Position numbers and translations under genes: made by a program
Assembly: GCA_029263395.1 (NCBI GenBank)
Contig: JAJCXO010000069.1
Span: 1-36,296 of the forward strand
Direction of reading: 5' to 3'
DNA: 36,296 nt
DNA from: Acidobacteriota bacterium
GTDB taxonomy: Bacteria; Acidobacteriota; Thermoanaerobaculia; Multivoradales; J023
Shown: positions 1-9,485 of the stretch, piece by piece
Numbering within the stretch: the first letter of the stretch is position 1
Layout of the letters: each line of letters opens with the position of its first letter
Notes under the pieces: generated by a model
The model's database searches: none
What the model was told of the DNA's origin: nothing
Seen by the model: the letters and a program-made list of their open reading frames with translations, nothing else

Positions 1-415
<415 letters not shown>

Positions 416-550
416 AAACCTGCAACTGCTTTCGGCCCTAAGACTGAAAACAGTGTTTATCTGCGTTTTTCGTACTTTGTACGTCGCAAGAATTGATACG
501 TCTTCGCGAGAAGCACGCACCAACTCTAGAATTGTCGTTGGCATTCTCTC

Positions 551-570
551 TATTCAGTTTTCAAAGAACC
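551..570 (-). promoter_or_regulatory. rRNA leader boxA-like antitermination element
   Basis: In sense orientation the leader reads GGTTCTTTGAAAACTGAATA, about 135 bases before the mature 16S 5' end. Similar TTCTTTGAAAACT motifs occur in rRNA leaders of other bacteria in the position of the NusB/NusE-binding boxA. The match and the position are what I see; the antitermination role is inferred. Confidence 0.5.
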
Positions 571-654
571 GACACCGAAACCCCTTGGGAACTAGCACTT
601 CCGCAGCGCCTTAGCGCTTCTAGAAGCTTTCTTCACTTCCGGGGCAGACCGCTA

Positions 655-683
655 ACTATACAATCCGTTTTGAACCTTGTCAA
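655..683 (-). promoter_or_regulatory. rrn promoter P2 (sigma70 consensus)
   Basis: The -35 box TTGACA is the complement of 678-683 and the -10 box TATAGT is the complement of 655-660, with exactly 17 bp between them. An A-rich tract (complement of 684-697) lies directly upstream of the -35 box, as in an UP element. Transcription would start near 648 and run into the boxA-like leader and the 16S gene. Confidence 0.85.
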
Positions 684-860
684 CAATTTTTTTGAATTCA
701 ACCGAGACTGAATTCAGTGTCGACACGCTTGACCGCTATTTACCCTTGCAGCGCTTTCGCTGCTTGAGCGCAGCTGACCTTGCTTGTTGGGTTACGGACA
801 GATTGAAAGGATCGGGTCTCTATCTCGAAGCTCCGCAGCGGTGTCGCCGCGGGAGAGCGG

Positions 861-889
861 ATAATAGGGGGACCAGAATCGAGTGTCAA
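861..889 (-). promoter_or_regulatory. rrn promoter P1 (sigma70 consensus)
   Basis: The -35 box TTGACA is the complement of 884-889 and the -10 box TATTAT is the complement of 861-866, with a 17-bp spacer. It lies about 206 bp upstream of P2, just after the purN stop codon. Tandem promoters are usual for ribosomal RNA operons. I found no clear intrinsic terminator between purN and this promoter. Confidence 0.8.
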
Positions 890-944
890 GACTTTTCTCT
901 GAGAATTTCCGGAAGATTCCAATTACAGATTTCAAGGCCCGGAT

Positions 945-1586
945 TCAGCCACTCGCAGGGCCCCTGGTAGCAGGCTGCCAGCGAATTCGACGCCCCTCGA
1001 TGTCCCAGTCCATGGTCAGCAATCGGCTCAACGCTTCAGGGTAGGCACGATGCTCCTCGATCAAGATTCGGGCTGCCAGGGAGTCTTCTGTATCTTCGTC
1101 TTCAACTGGCACTGCCTTCTGAATCACGACTGGGCCACTGTCGAGCCCTTCGTCGACCAGATGGACCGTGCAGCCAGAGAGGCGGACGCCGTGGCTCAGT
1201 GCCTGGCCCTGGGCCTCGAGGCCCGGGAAGGACGGCAACAGACTGGGATGGATGTTGAGGATACGGCGCGGGAACGCGGCCACGAAAGCCGGCGAAAGCA
1301 GGCGCATGTAGCCGGCCAAACAAACCCACTCCACCCGTTGCTGGCGCAGCACCTCAATCACCCGCTCGTCGTGCTGTAGGCGACTGCTTCTACGGCGCGG
1401 GATGGCGATTGCTGGAATGCCGAGCTCAGCCGCTTTGGTGAGCCCGGCAGCCTTGGAATTATTGGACACCACAACCACGATGCGGGCCGGGATCTCGCCG
1501 CGCTCCATCGCTGCGTGCAGTGACAGGAAGTTACTGCCGCGACCCGACAGCAGCACCGCGACCCGAGCCAGTGATTCTTCACCCAC
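945..1586 (-). CDS. purN: phosphoribosylglycinamide formyltransferase PurN
   Basis: Transfers a formyl group from 10-formyl-THF to glycinamide ribonucleotide in purine synthesis. The 213-residue length is normal for the family. Visible motifs are the phosphate-binding GRGSNF loop (residues 15-20), N111-I-H113-P-S-L-L-P-S-F-P-G with the catalytic Asn and His, and the catalytic Asp in LDSGPVV (D149). The start is a GTG at 1586 that overlaps the purM stop (TAGTG), with GAGGACGG just upstream as a ribosome site, so translation is coupled to purM. It is the last gene of the pur operon. Confidence 0.97.
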   Translation of the reverse strand: MGEESLARVAVLLSGRGSNFLSLHAAMERGEIPARIVVVVSNNSKAAGLTKAAELGIPAIAIPRRRSSRLQHDERVIEVLRQQRVEWVCLAGYMRLLSPAFVAAFPRRILNIHPSLLPSFPGLEAQGQALSHGVRLSGCTVHLVDEGLDSGPVVIQKAVPVEDEDTEDSLAARILIEEHRAYPEALSRLLTMDWDIEGRRIRWQPATRGPASG

Positions 1587-2662
1587 TACAACCCGTCCTC
1601 GCCAGGAACCAAACCGAGATCATAGACAACGCCGCCACTACCAGCCTGCACTGTGCCGATCGGCGACGCCGGCTGGTTTTGTTGCTGTAAGATCTTTAGG
1701 ATTTCCCCAGCGCCAGCTGGATCGACTACCAGCACCATACCGACCCCCATATTGAACACCCGGAACATCTCCTCGGTCGCAACCTCGCCGCGGTCTTGCA
1801 GGACGTGGAACAGGTCCGGCAGTCGCCAGCTCCCAACTCGAATCTCGGCCTGAGTCTTCGCTGGCAGCACCCGCGGCAGGTTGTCGGTGAGACCACCACC
1901 GGTAATGTGTGCCATAGCATGCAGCGCCGGGTGTTGGAGTAGCGAACGCAGTGCTGGGAGGTAGGAACGATGAGGCTCCAACAAGATTTTCCCGAGTGGA
2001 CGCCGGTCATCCTCGACCCCTGGTATCTTGTCGGCCATGCCGAGCCCTAGACGTTCAATAAAGACATGGCGAGCCAACGAATAGCCATTGGTATGCAGCC
2101 CAGACGACGGCAGCGCCAGCAGTAGATCGCCTGCACGTACTCGCGAGCCATCGAGCAACGCCGCGCGGTCCACAATGCCGACGATGAAGCCCACGAGTTC
2201 ATAGTCACCGGGCTGATAGAAGCCCGGCATTTCCGCAGTCTCGCCACCGAGCAGGGCACAGCCGTTTTCGCGACAGCCGTCGGCCAAACCGCTCACCAAC
2301 GCAGCAAAGGCGTCCGGTTCGAGGGTTCCGGTGCCAACGTAGTCCAGGAAGAACAGTGGCGTAGCCCCTTGGACCAAGATGTCATTGACGCAATGGTTGA
2401 CCAGATCGCGGCCAACTGTCGAATAATCTCCCGCCATTTTCGCCACCATCAGCTTGGTACCAACACCATCGGCAGACGAGACCAACACCGGCTCCTCCAC
2501 GCCTTCGAGATCCGGCCTAAAGAGCCCGCCGAAGGACCCGACCCCTCCGAGAACTCCCGGAGTTCGGGTTGAGCGGACCAGTTTTTTGATCCGCCCAAGA
2601 GCAGCATCTTGGGCGTCGATATCCACCCCTGCCCGGCGGTAGGCATCATTCGAATCGGTCAC
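1586..2662 (-). CDS. purM: phosphoribosylformylglycinamidine cyclo-ligase (AIR synthetase)
   Basis: Closes the imidazole ring: ATP-dependent conversion of FGAM to AIR. The protein has 358 residues, a typical length. It belongs to the PurM/SelD/ThiL/HypE ATP-binding superfamily and shows the family motifs SADGVGTK, VNHCVNDI and GGETAEMPGFY. The start is GTG (2660-2662) with AGGAGC a few bases upstream. Its 5' intergenic stretch carries a short degenerate tandem repeat (2678-2727). It lies downstream of purF and is coupled to purN. Confidence 0.97.
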   Translation of the reverse strand: MTDSNDAYRRAGVDIDAQDAALGRIKKLVRSTRTPGVLGGVGSFGGLFRPDLEGVEEPVLVSSADGVGTKLMVAKMAGDYSTVGRDLVNHCVNDILVQGATPLFFLDYVGTGTLEPDAFAALVSGLADGCRENGCALLGGETAEMPGFYQPGDYELVGFIVGIVDRAALLDGSRVRAGDLLLALPSSGLHTNGYSLARHVFIERLGLGMADKIPGVEDDRRPLGKILLEPHRSYLPALRSLLQHPALHAMAHITGGGLTDNLPRVLPAKTQAEIRVGSWRLPDLFHVLQDRGEVATEEMFRVFNMGVGMVLVVDPAGAGEILKILQQQNQPASPIGTVQAGSGGVVYDLGLVPGEDGL

Positions 2663-2677
2663 TTGGTGCTCCTCGCA

Positions 2678-2727
2678 GGTCTCGTTACAAGACTCTGGTT
2701 TCGTACAGGACTCGGGTCTCGTTACAA
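2678..2727. repeat. degenerate 18-19 bp tandem repeat in the purF-purM gap
   Basis: Almost three copies of a unit beginning GGTCTCGTTACAA: 2678-2696, 2697-2714 (GGTTTCGTACAGG variant) and 2715-2727. The first and third copies share 13 identical bases. It fills nearly all of the 72-bp gap upstream of purM. No function is evident. Confidence 0.7.
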
Positions 2728-2734
2728 AAACAGG

Positions 2735-4129
2735 TTACTGTGAATCCTCGGTGCGGATCGGAAAGAGTCTGCCCTGTTTAGGGTCGATGGTGGAGATCGG
2801 CACCCGATAGTCGCCGGTCCAACAGGCATTACAGTAACTGTCGGGAGGACCACTAACGGAGTCCAGTAGCCCCTCCAGGCTAAGGTAGGCCAGACTATCG
2901 GCTTCAACATAGCCCAGGATCTCTTCGAGATCGTAGCGTGCCGCAATCAGGTCGTCGCGACGCGGAGTGTCGATACCGTAGTGACAGGGCCAGCGGGTCG
3001 GCGGTGAACTGATCCTGAGATGTACCTCGGTCGCCCCAGCCTCCCGCACCATCCGAACGATCTTACGCGAAGTGGTACCACGCACGATCGAGTCGTCAAC
3101 CAAGACAATTCGCCGCCCTTCAATCAAACGCCGCACCGGATTTAGCTTGACGCGAACTCCGAAGTCGCGGATCGATTGTTCTGGTTGGATGAAGGTGCGA
3201 CCAACATAATGATTACGAATCATGCCGTGCTCGAAAGGTATATCCGAGCCGCGACTGAAACCGATGGCGGGAAACAGCCCGCTGTCAGGCACCGGAACCA
3301 CAACGTCTGCCGACACAGGGCTCTCTTCAGCGAGGCGCACGCCCATCGCGGTGCGAACCTCGGACACCGCATCACCAAAAACTTCGCTGTCAGGGCGTGC
3401 AAAGTAGACGTGCTCGAAGACACAGCGGGCCGGTACTTGGGCTTTCGGCAAACTATACCGTTCGATGTCTCGGCCGCGGACCGCAACCACCTCGCCCGGC
3501 TCCAGCTCACCCAGGGAGGTTGCCCCCAATAAGTCGAACGCACAGCTCTCCGAGGAAAAGCAGCGGGCCCCCTGACACTCACCCATGACCAGCGGCCGGA
3601 AGCCATGAGGATCACGGGCGGCAATCAACCCTTGGTCGGTCAACAGCAACAACGAGTAGGCACCGCGCACTTCTTGTAGTGCCAAAAGCAGCGAATCGAC
3701 GACATCCGGGCGTGGATTCATCGCCATCAAGTGAAGGATCACCTCGGTGTCGCTGGTCGTCTGGAAGATCGACCCACGCCGTTCCAAGCGCTCACGCACC
3801 TCGGCACCGTTCGACAGATGGCCGTTGTGCACAATAGCGATCGGCCCCATCGCGGTCTTGACGACAATGGGCTGCGCGTTGGACAACACGCTGGTACCGG
3901 TGGTGGAGTACCGGGTATGGCCAAGCGCTCGTTGACCGCCCAGTCGTTCCAAGACCGCTGGCCGGAAAACATCCGCAACCTGACCCATACCACGTTCGAC
4001 ACACATTCGTGTGCCGTCCCAAGCCACCAGGCCCGCACTCTCCTGGCCTCGATGCTGCAACGCATAGAGACCTAGATAGACAAAGCTGGCCGCCTCGTCA
4101 TGGGATTCGATTCCAAAAATGCCACACAT
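2735..4129 (-). CDS. purF: amidophosphoribosyltransferase (glutamine PRPP amidotransferase)
   Basis: Committed step of purine synthesis, making phosphoribosylamine from PRPP and glutamine. The Ntn-type glutaminase domain comes first; the nucleophile Cys2 directly follows Met1, so no propeptide is needed apart from Met removal. The phosphoribosyltransferase domain has the PRPP loop IVLVDDSIVRGTT (341-353). Cysteines at 236, 382, 433 and 436 sit in the ARCVFEH, PCHYG and YCNAC contexts. They match the four [4Fe-4S] ligands of the Bacillus subtilis enzyme, so this is probably the oxygen-sensitive Fe-S type. It starts 6 bases after the purL stop. Confidence 0.97.
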   Translation of the reverse strand: MCGIFGIESHDEAASFVYLGLYALQHRGQESAGLVAWDGTRMCVERGMGQVADVFRPAVLERLGGQRALGHTRYSTTGTSVLSNAQPIVVKTAMGPIAIVHNGHLSNGAEVRERLERRGSIFQTTSDTEVILHLMAMNPRPDVVDSLLLALQEVRGAYSLLLLTDQGLIAARDPHGFRPLVMGECQGARCFSSESCAFDLLGATSLGELEPGEVVAVRGRDIERYSLPKAQVPARCVFEHVYFARPDSEVFGDAVSEVRTAMGVRLAEESPVSADVVVPVPDSGLFPAIGFSRGSDIPFEHGMIRNHYVGRTFIQPEQSIRDFGVRVKLNPVRRLIEGRRIVLVDDSIVRGTTSRKIVRMVREAGATEVHLRISSPPTRWPCHYGIDTPRRDDLIAARYDLEEILGYVEADSLAYLSLEGLLDSVSGPPDSYCNACWTGDYRVPISTIDPKQGRLFPIRTEDSQ

Positions 4130-4135
4130 AATGAG

Positions 4136-6376
4136 TTACATCCCAAGGGCTCGCGGCAGAGCGGTGGACCAGATTCGATGGAGGTCTTCGACCTTGGAGT
4201 CCATTGCCGCGCCGTCGCAGCGGAGTTTCATGGACGATCCACCGACGCTGCCAACCTCCACTACAGGCACCCCGAGTTTCTCCGCCTTCGCCATCACCTG
4301 CTCCACGAAATCCGGTGCCACTGCCACGATTGCCCGAGCCTGAGTCTCCGAAAATAATTGATGCGGTTGATCGTTGATTTCGAGCTCCACCCCTAACCCA
4401 CCACCGAAACAAGCCTCGGCCAATGCAACACCCAGCCCCCCTTCGGCCAGGTCATGGGCGGTGTGAACCAGCCCCTCGGACACCAGAGAACGCAACAAAC
4501 CGGCAAGCCTTGATTCAGCCTCCAGGTCAACTCTAGGCGGCGCTCCCTGCTCGACGCCGTGCAGCAACCGCAGATAGGCCGAGCCTCCAAACTCACTCGC
4601 GTCTCGCCCCAGCACCAAAACGCGATCACCCACGGTCGTAAAGTGCGCCACCGGCAAGTTCATAACGTCGGCGATCACGCCGACCATGGCGATGGTCGGG
4701 GTTGGCGGGATCGAGCGCCCTTCAGTCTCGTTGTAAAACGAGACGTTGCCCGAAATCACCGGTACGTCGAGCGCTCGGCAGCCGGCAGAAATGCCTCGCA
4801 CCGCTTCCCGGAACTGCCACGAAACCTCGGGATTCTCCGGGTTGCCAAAATTCAGGCAATCGGTCAGCCCTACCGGCTCGGCGCCGACACAGGCCAAGTT
4901 GCGCACCGCCTCCGCCACCGCCTGAGCACCACCGGTTGCGGGGTCTAGGCTGCAGTAAACCGGATTGACGTCGGAGGTCAGTCCGAGCCCACCCGGGGTT
5001 CCCTTGAGAGCCAACACCGCTGCGTCGCCTCCCGGGCCGATGACGGTGTTGGTACGCACCGTGTGATCATATTGATGCCAGATCCAAGACTTACATCCCA
5101 GCTCGGGAGTATCGAGCAGACTTGCCAGGGTTGCTCCAAGGTCGTCTGGCTCCGGCACTTCTGGAGGCGCTTGGCGGGCGGCCAGGTCGCTCGGCTCGGC
5201 CACCGGTCGACGGTACATTGGCGCATTGGTGGCTAGCGGTGAGATCGGCATGTTGGCCACCTCTTCACCCCCGGCAAAAATCTGCGCTCGTCCGTCGCCG
5301 GTGATCTCGCCGATTTCGGCAACCTCGAGTCCCCAGCGTTCGAAGATCTTGACGACCTCCTCCTGGCGACCACGGTGTGCCACCAACAGCATGCGCTCCT
5401 GGGATTCGGAGAGCATGATCTCGTAAGGCGAAATATTGGGCTGGCGGAGCGGAACCTGATCGAGATCCAAACGGAAACCGACGCCGCCACGATCCGCCAT
5501 CTCGAAGGCGCTACTGGTCAAGCCGGCAGCACCCATATCCTGCACCGCCACCGCAGCATCCGTCCGCATGACCTCGAGGCAGGCTTCGAGCACAATCTTC
5601 TCAGTGAAGGGATCACCAACTTGCACGGTCGGGCGTTTGGACTCGCTCTCCGCGTCGAACGACTCCGACGCCATGGTGGCACCGTGAATACCGTCACGAC
5701 CGGTAGCGCTACCGGCGTAGAGCATCGGGTTGCCGGCACCGGAAGCGCGAGCGTGGAAGATGCCGTCATGGCGAGCCAAGCCGAGGGCGAACGCATTGAC
5801 CAAGATGTTCTCGTTATAACCCGAATGGAAGCTGGTCTCACCACCAACGGTTGGAATACCGACACAGTTGCCGTAGTCGCCGATGCCGCGGACCACACCG
5901 TCGATCAGGTAACGCATGCGCGGCGCATCGATGTCACCGAAACGCAGCGCGTCGAGACAGGCGACCGGACGTGCCCCCATGGTGAAGATGTCCCGCAAAA
6001 TACCACCGACACCCGTCGCCGCCCCTTGGTAGGGTTCGATGAAGCTTGGGTGATTGTGGCTTTCCATCTTGAACACCGCCACCCATCCGTTGCCGATGTC
6101 GACAACACCAGCGTTTTCTCCCGGCCCCTGTAGGACGCGCTCGCCTTCGGTGGGAAACTCGCGGAGATAAACCTTGGAGGATTTGTAGGAGCAGTGCTCT
6201 GACCACAACGCCGAAGTGATGCCGAGTTCGGTGTACGTCGGCACGCGCCCGAGGATGTCGCAGATTCGGCCGTACTCGTCTTCGGCCAAGCCCATCCCCT
6301 TTGCCAACTCAAAATCGACGACGGGCTCATTATAAGTCGCACTACCGGAGGCCGCATTACCCTGATCCGCACTCAT
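4136..6376 (-). CDS. purL: phosphoribosylformylglycinamidine synthase subunit PurL (small type)
   Basis: ATP-dependent synthetase subunit that converts FGAR to FGAM using ammonia delivered by PurQ. At 746 residues it is the short PurL that works with separate PurQ and PurS, not the 1300-residue fused form of gammaproteobacteria. Motifs are [11 protein letters not shown] (catalytic His61) and ESHNHPS (105-111), followed by two AIRS-like halves. Its ATG overlaps the purQ stop by 4 bases (ATGA), indicating coupled translation. Confidence 0.97.
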   Translation of the reverse strand: MSADQGNAASGSATYNEPVVDFELAKGMGLAEDEYGRICDILGRVPTYTELGITSALWSEHCSYKSSKVYLREFPTEGERVLQGPGENAGVVDIGNGWVAVFKMESHNHPSFIEPYQGAATGVGGILRDIFTMGARPVACLDALRFGDIDAPRMRYLIDGVVRGIGDYGNCVGIPTVGGETSFHSGYNENILVNAFALGLARHDGIFHARASGAGNPMLYAGSATGRDGIHGATMASESFDAESESKRPTVQVGDPFTEKIVLEACLEVMRTDAAVAVQDMGAAGLTSSAFEMADRGGVGFRLDLDQVPLRQPNISPYEIMLSESQERMLLVAHRGRQEEVVKIFERWGLEVAEIGEITGDGRAQIFAGGEEVANMPISPLATNAPMYRRPVAEPSDLAARQAPPEVPEPDDLGATLASLLDTPELGCKSWIWHQYDHTVRTNTVIGPGGDAAVLALKGTPGGLGLTSDVNPVYCSLDPATGGAQAVAEAVRNLACVGAEPVGLTDCLNFGNPENPEVSWQFREAVRGISAGCRALDVPVISGNVSFYNETEGRSIPPTPTIAMVGVIADVMNLPVAHFTTVGDRVLVLGRDASEFGGSAYLRLLHGVEQGAPPRVDLEAESRLAGLLRSLVSEGLVHTAHDLAEGGLGVALAEACFGGGLGVELEINDQPHQLFSETQARAIVAVAPDFVEQVMAKAEKLGVPVVEVGSVGGSSMKLRCDGAAMDSKVEDLHRIWSTALPRALGM

Positions 6377-7098
6377 GCCACAGCTCCCTTGGGATCCGCC
6401 GCCATACCGACCGCCGACGCCAAGACCGCCAGGCCATCGTCATTACCGAACAGCTGGTCAGCACAACGTTCTGGATGCGGCATCATGCCGAGCACGTTGC
6501 CAGCGTCGTTGCAGACCCCGGCGATGGCCCGTGCTGAGCCGTTAACGTTCCACTTCGTAGCGTTCTCGCCGCTGGCTTCGCCACCTTCCGGATCGACGTA
6601 GCGGAACACCACACGACGGTTGCGTTCGAGCTCGTCGAGGGCCCCTCCGGTGTCGATGTAGCAGCCCTCGGCGTGAGCGATCGGCATACGCAACACCTGC
6701 CCAGATCGGTAACCAGAAGTAAACGGCAGATCGTGGCGCTCGACCTTGAGAAAGAGGTCGCGACACTCGAAACGTAGGCTCTGGTTTCGGCGCATCGCAC
6801 CGCTGAGCATGCCCGCTTCGAGCAGGATCTGAAAACCGTTACAGATGCCCAGCACTCGGCCTCCGTTATCGGCCAGCTCACGCACCGCGGCCATGATCGG
6901 AGAATGGACCGCCATCGCCCCAGCGCGCAGATAGTCCCCGTAGGAGAACCCTCCGGGTAGAACGACGAGTTCACAACCCTGTACCGAAGTGTCTCCGTGC
7001 CACAGGAACAGCACTTCCTGGCCCAAGGTATGTTTGAGCACATGGTAGACATCATGGTCACAATTGCTACCCGGGAAAACGACTACGCCACATTTCAT
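6373..7098 (-). CDS. purQ: phosphoribosylformylglycinamidine synthase subunit PurQ (glutaminase)
   Basis: Class I glutamine amidotransferase that supplies ammonia to PurL. It has 241 residues. The catalytic triad is visible: the nucleophile C86 in LGICNGFQ, and His208/Glu210 in MMPHPERC. The N-terminal [10 protein letters not shown] and the [14 protein letters not shown] oxyanion region are typical of PurQ. Four-base ATGA overlaps link it to purS upstream and purL downstream. Confidence 0.97.
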   Translation of the reverse strand: MKCGVVVFPGSNCDHDVYHVLKHTLGQEVLFLWHGDTSVQGCELVVLPGGFSYGDYLRAGAMAVHSPIMAAVRELADNGGRVLGICNGFQILLEAGMLSGAMRRNQSLRFECRDLFLKVERHDLPFTSGYRSGQVLRMPIAHAEGCYIDTGGALDELERNRRVVFRYVDPEGGEASGENATKWNVNGSARAIAGVCNDAGNVLGMMPHPERCADQLFGNDDGLAVLASAVGMAADPKGAVA

Positions 7099-7352
7099 GC
7101 CGATTCGCTCTCCAACAGTTCGACCGAATAGTCCTCGATCAGCGTATTCGCCAACAACTGCTCGCTGATCTGGCCAAGCTCTTCCTCGACCGAGCCGCCG
7201 TTGTCTGACAATACGATCTCGAAGCTCTTACCGGCACGGACATCGAGAACCCGGTCGAAACCGAGTCGGCCCAGGGCACCGGCGATCGCCTTGCCTTGAG
7301 CGTCCAAGATCTCCCGACGCGGGTAGACCGTAACGCGCGCTCTGACCGTCAT
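7095..7352 (-). CDS. purS: phosphoribosylformylglycinamidine synthase subunit PurS
   Basis: Small (85 residues) structural subunit that bridges PurL and PurQ in the FGAM synthase complex. It shows the family pattern: an N-terminal strand (ARVTVYPRREILDAQGKAI) and the later V-R-x-G-K-S/F segment. It has a strong Shine-Dalgarno (GGAGG, 7 bases before the ATG) and is the first gene of the pur operon in this window. I see neither a clear sigma70 promoter nor a purine riboswitch in the 150 bp upstream. Confidence 0.95.
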   Translation of the reverse strand: MTVRARVTVYPRREILDAQGKAIAGALGRLGFDRVLDVRAGKSFEIVLSDNGGSVEEELGQISEQLLANTLIEDYSVELLESESA

Positions 7353-7459
7353 CGCGATACCTCCAAAATCTGAGTCTATTGAGTACTGAATCGTTCGGAA
7401 TGGCTACAACACAAGTCTGTGCTAAGAATTAGGTCTATCTTCAGAACAGCTCCGTTGGA

Positions 7460-7507
7460 CAGGTCTTCCCTAAAACAGGTCTTCTCTAGAACAGGTCTTC
7501 TCTAGAA
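7460..7507. repeat. three tandem 16-bp repeats
   Basis: Three head-to-tail copies of CAGGTCTTCTCTAGAA at 7460-7475 (two changes), 7476-7491 and 7492-7507; the last two are identical. The array lies between purS and the upstream hydrolase gene, and its last copy covers the stop codon of that hydrolase. The period is not a multiple of three, so it is not a coding repeat. Confidence 0.85.
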
Positions 7508-8338
7508 CAGAGTCCCTTGCTGCCCAGCACAACGTGCCAAAGGTACGGTGCCGCGGCGGACCTCGAGCCACGGAGTCGGCTCATCTTGTTGAGTGACAAC
7601 AATCTGGGCGGTGGAGCCCGCCTGGGCGAGAGCCTCTCCCATCGCCTGGGCAGCCAGCGCCGGCAAATTGTTGGTGCGCGACAGATGGTAGAGCACCACC
7701 CAGCTCAAGCGCTCGCTGAGCAGTTCGATGACACCTTCCGCCGCCTCACGATTGGACAGATGGCCGTGACGTCCGGCCACACGTTGCTTGAGGTGCCAGG
7801 GATAGGGCCCGGTCCGCAGCATTTGTAAATCATGGTTGGCCTCGATCACCAGGCAGTCGAGATCTTGGAGCCGGCCCCAAGCCAGCTGACTACGGCTCCC
7901 CATATCGGTGACGACTCCCAGGCGGCAGCCCTCCTGGTCTTCGATCACGAAGCCCACCGGCTCCCGAGCGTCGTGGGGAATGCCGAAGGCCTCGACCCAG
8001 AAGCCGGGCGACTCCGGTACCTCGAACGGTTTGCCAGAGCGAATAGCTCGCGCCTCGGCGATCGCTTCGGCGCTGAGACCCGAGGTGTCAAGGGTTCCTT
8101 GGGTGGCGTAAACCGGTTGCCTATAACGCCGCAACATCACATCGGCGCCGCGACAATGGTCCTGATGCTCGTGGGTCAACAGCAGCGCGTCCACTCGCGA
8201 GATATCCGCACCGAGACCAGCAAGGCGCTGCTGCAACTGCCGGCACGAGAAGCCGGCATCGACGAGTAAACGTCGATTTCCCGATTCCACGACCAGGGAA
8301 TTCCCCGCGCTACCAGAACCCAAAACCGCCACACGCAT
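7502..8338 (-). CDS. metallo-beta-lactamase-fold hydrolase, YycJ/WalJ-like
   Basis: A 278-residue MBL-fold protein. The metal-binding H-x-H-x-D-H motif is HEHQDH (residues 56-61). Further conserved parts are the N-terminal LGSGSAGNS and LLVDAGFS strands, GIPHDAREPVGF, VVTDMG and IEANHD. This order is that of the YycJ/WalJ family, cytoplasmic phosphodiesterase/nuclease-like proteins linked in Firmicutes to cell-wall control and DNA repair. Substrate cannot be told from sequence. The start is the ATG at 8338. A tandem repeat runs over the last codons. Confidence 0.85.
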   Translation of the reverse strand: MRVAVLGSGSAGNSLVVESGNRRLLVDAGFSCRQLQQRLAGLGADISRVDALLLTHEHQDHCRGADVMLRRYRQPVYATQGTLDTSGLSAEAIAEARAIRSGKPFEVPESPGFWVEAFGIPHDAREPVGFVIEDQEGCRLGVVTDMGSRSQLAWGRLQDLDCLVIEANHDLQMLRTGPYPWHLKQRVAGRHGHLSNREAAEGVIELLSERLSWVVLYHLSRTNNLPALAAQAMGEALAQAGSTAQIVVTQQDEPTPWLEVRRGTVPLARCAGQQGTLF

Positions 8339-8583
8339 GATGGAGACTGTCAGTCGTCGTTGTTGGTCAACGCATACAGATTAGACATTCAACAGCTGCG
8401 GAACGCCAGATCGAGGGCCATGGCGTCTGTGCGCCAGCATCTCGGAGCCCACTTTCACCGTGACTCAAGCCTAGCCGATCATCACGCTCAAGCCTACCTC
8501 CGAACCCAAGATATTGGGGCACTTCGTCCCAGAGTCTCTCTATCGTGTGGCCGAGGTCTCTGCCTTCGGGTCTCTGAACAGCT

Positions 8584-9345
8584 TCAGAACTCGTAGGTCT
8601 TGCCTTGCTCGAGAAACTCGACATCAGGATTTCGGAGCTGTTTGACCTCAGCTCGAATACGTTCGACGCACGGCGGCTTCAGGTGATGCAGCAGGACCGG
8701 GACTTTGACCTCGAGCTTCTCGAGCTCCTGCTCCAAGGTCCGCGGCGTGAGATGAAACGAGACATCTGCGATCTCTTGCAGCGAGTTGTCGAAGCTGGTG
8801 TCAACGCAGACCGCTTGCAAATTGCGGGCTCTGTTAGCGATTTCCCACATCCGAAACGTCGGCCCAGTATCACTCGACCACACCACCGATTTGCCGTTCT
8901 CCTCGATCAGGAACCCGTGAGTTGGCACCGGATGATCAACCTGGATCGGCGTAAAGCGGACACCATTGAGCTCAACCGGTGTCTCCGCCAGCAGCTCGTG
9001 GAACTTGACCGCCGGCAGCAGGTGATTCGGCAATCGAGTGAAATCCGGCCAGGTGGCATTATTGAACAGGTACTTGCGAATCGCGTACTCAGTAGCGGAC
9101 GAAGTGTAGATATCGATTGTGCTCTGGCGACGGCCGAACACGTTCTCGATGAAGAACGGAATCGAGCTGGTGTGATCCATGTGCGAGTGCGACAGCAGGA
9201 TCCAGTCGATTTCCGCCTGGCGCTCGATCGGCAGAGCTTGGGATAGAGAACCAGCGTCGAGAGCGATGCGATCGTTGATCACCAGGCATGTCATACGACA
9301 GCCCAGGCTCTCGCCACCATATCCTCCTATGACCTCGATCTTCAT
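8584..9345 (-). CDS. MBL-fold hydrolase, class II cyclic-nucleotide phosphodiesterase-like
   Basis: A 253-residue MBL-fold protein with HSHMDH at 53-58 and N-terminal VIGGYGGESLGCRMTC. The SHSHMDHTSSIPFFIEN context and the later VWSSDTGPT and HHLKPP elements resemble the class II 3',5'-cyclic-nucleotide phosphodiesterase family (CpdP/yeast PDE1 type), so cAMP or cGMP hydrolysis is possible. This assignment rests on motif resemblance only. It has no signal peptide and only a weak ribosome site before the ATG. The neighbour downstream is an HD-GYP protein, which would also fit nucleotide signalling. Confidence 0.7.
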   Translation of the reverse strand: MKIEVIGGYGGESLGCRMTCLVINDRIALDAGSLSQALPIERQAEIDWILLSHSHMDHTSSIPFFIENVFGRRQSTIDIYTSSATEYAIRKYLFNNATWPDFTRLPNHLLPAVKFHELLAETPVELNGVRFTPIQVDHPVPTHGFLIEENGKSVVWSSDTGPTFRMWEIANRARNLQAVCVDTSFDNSLQEIADVSFHLTPRTLEQELEKLEVKVPVLLHHLKPPCVERIRAEVKQLRNPDVEFLEQGKTYEF

Positions 9346-9485
9346 AAGATATCCGGAGCATCAAAGGCTGCGACGATGAGGCTCTTACTGCCGTGCGCGG
9401 CGTTCGATCTACGATTCACGCTGATCCGTGACCGCAAGATCTTCAAAGTCCACAGTCTGTCTCATATTCGCAAAGTTGCAGAATA

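Larger units (their letters stand above)
416..944. other. rRNA leader and promoter region without a coding gene
   Basis: This 529-bp interval between the 16S gene and purN holds the two tandem rrn promoters and the boxA-like element. It also has two small inverted repeats: one at 748-763 (GCAGCG arms, 4-base loop) and a GCGC..GCGC hairpin near 607-617. Open frames here overlap the promoters and resemble no known protein, so I call no genes. Confidence 0.8.

Noticed and set aside
748-763. Hairpin as terminator of the pur operon
   Set aside because: A 6-bp stem with no following T-run on either strand, and it lies downstream of rrn promoter P1.
493-970. Small open frames in the rRNA leader
   Set aside because: They overlap the tandem rrn promoters and the boxA-like element and have no protein-like composition.
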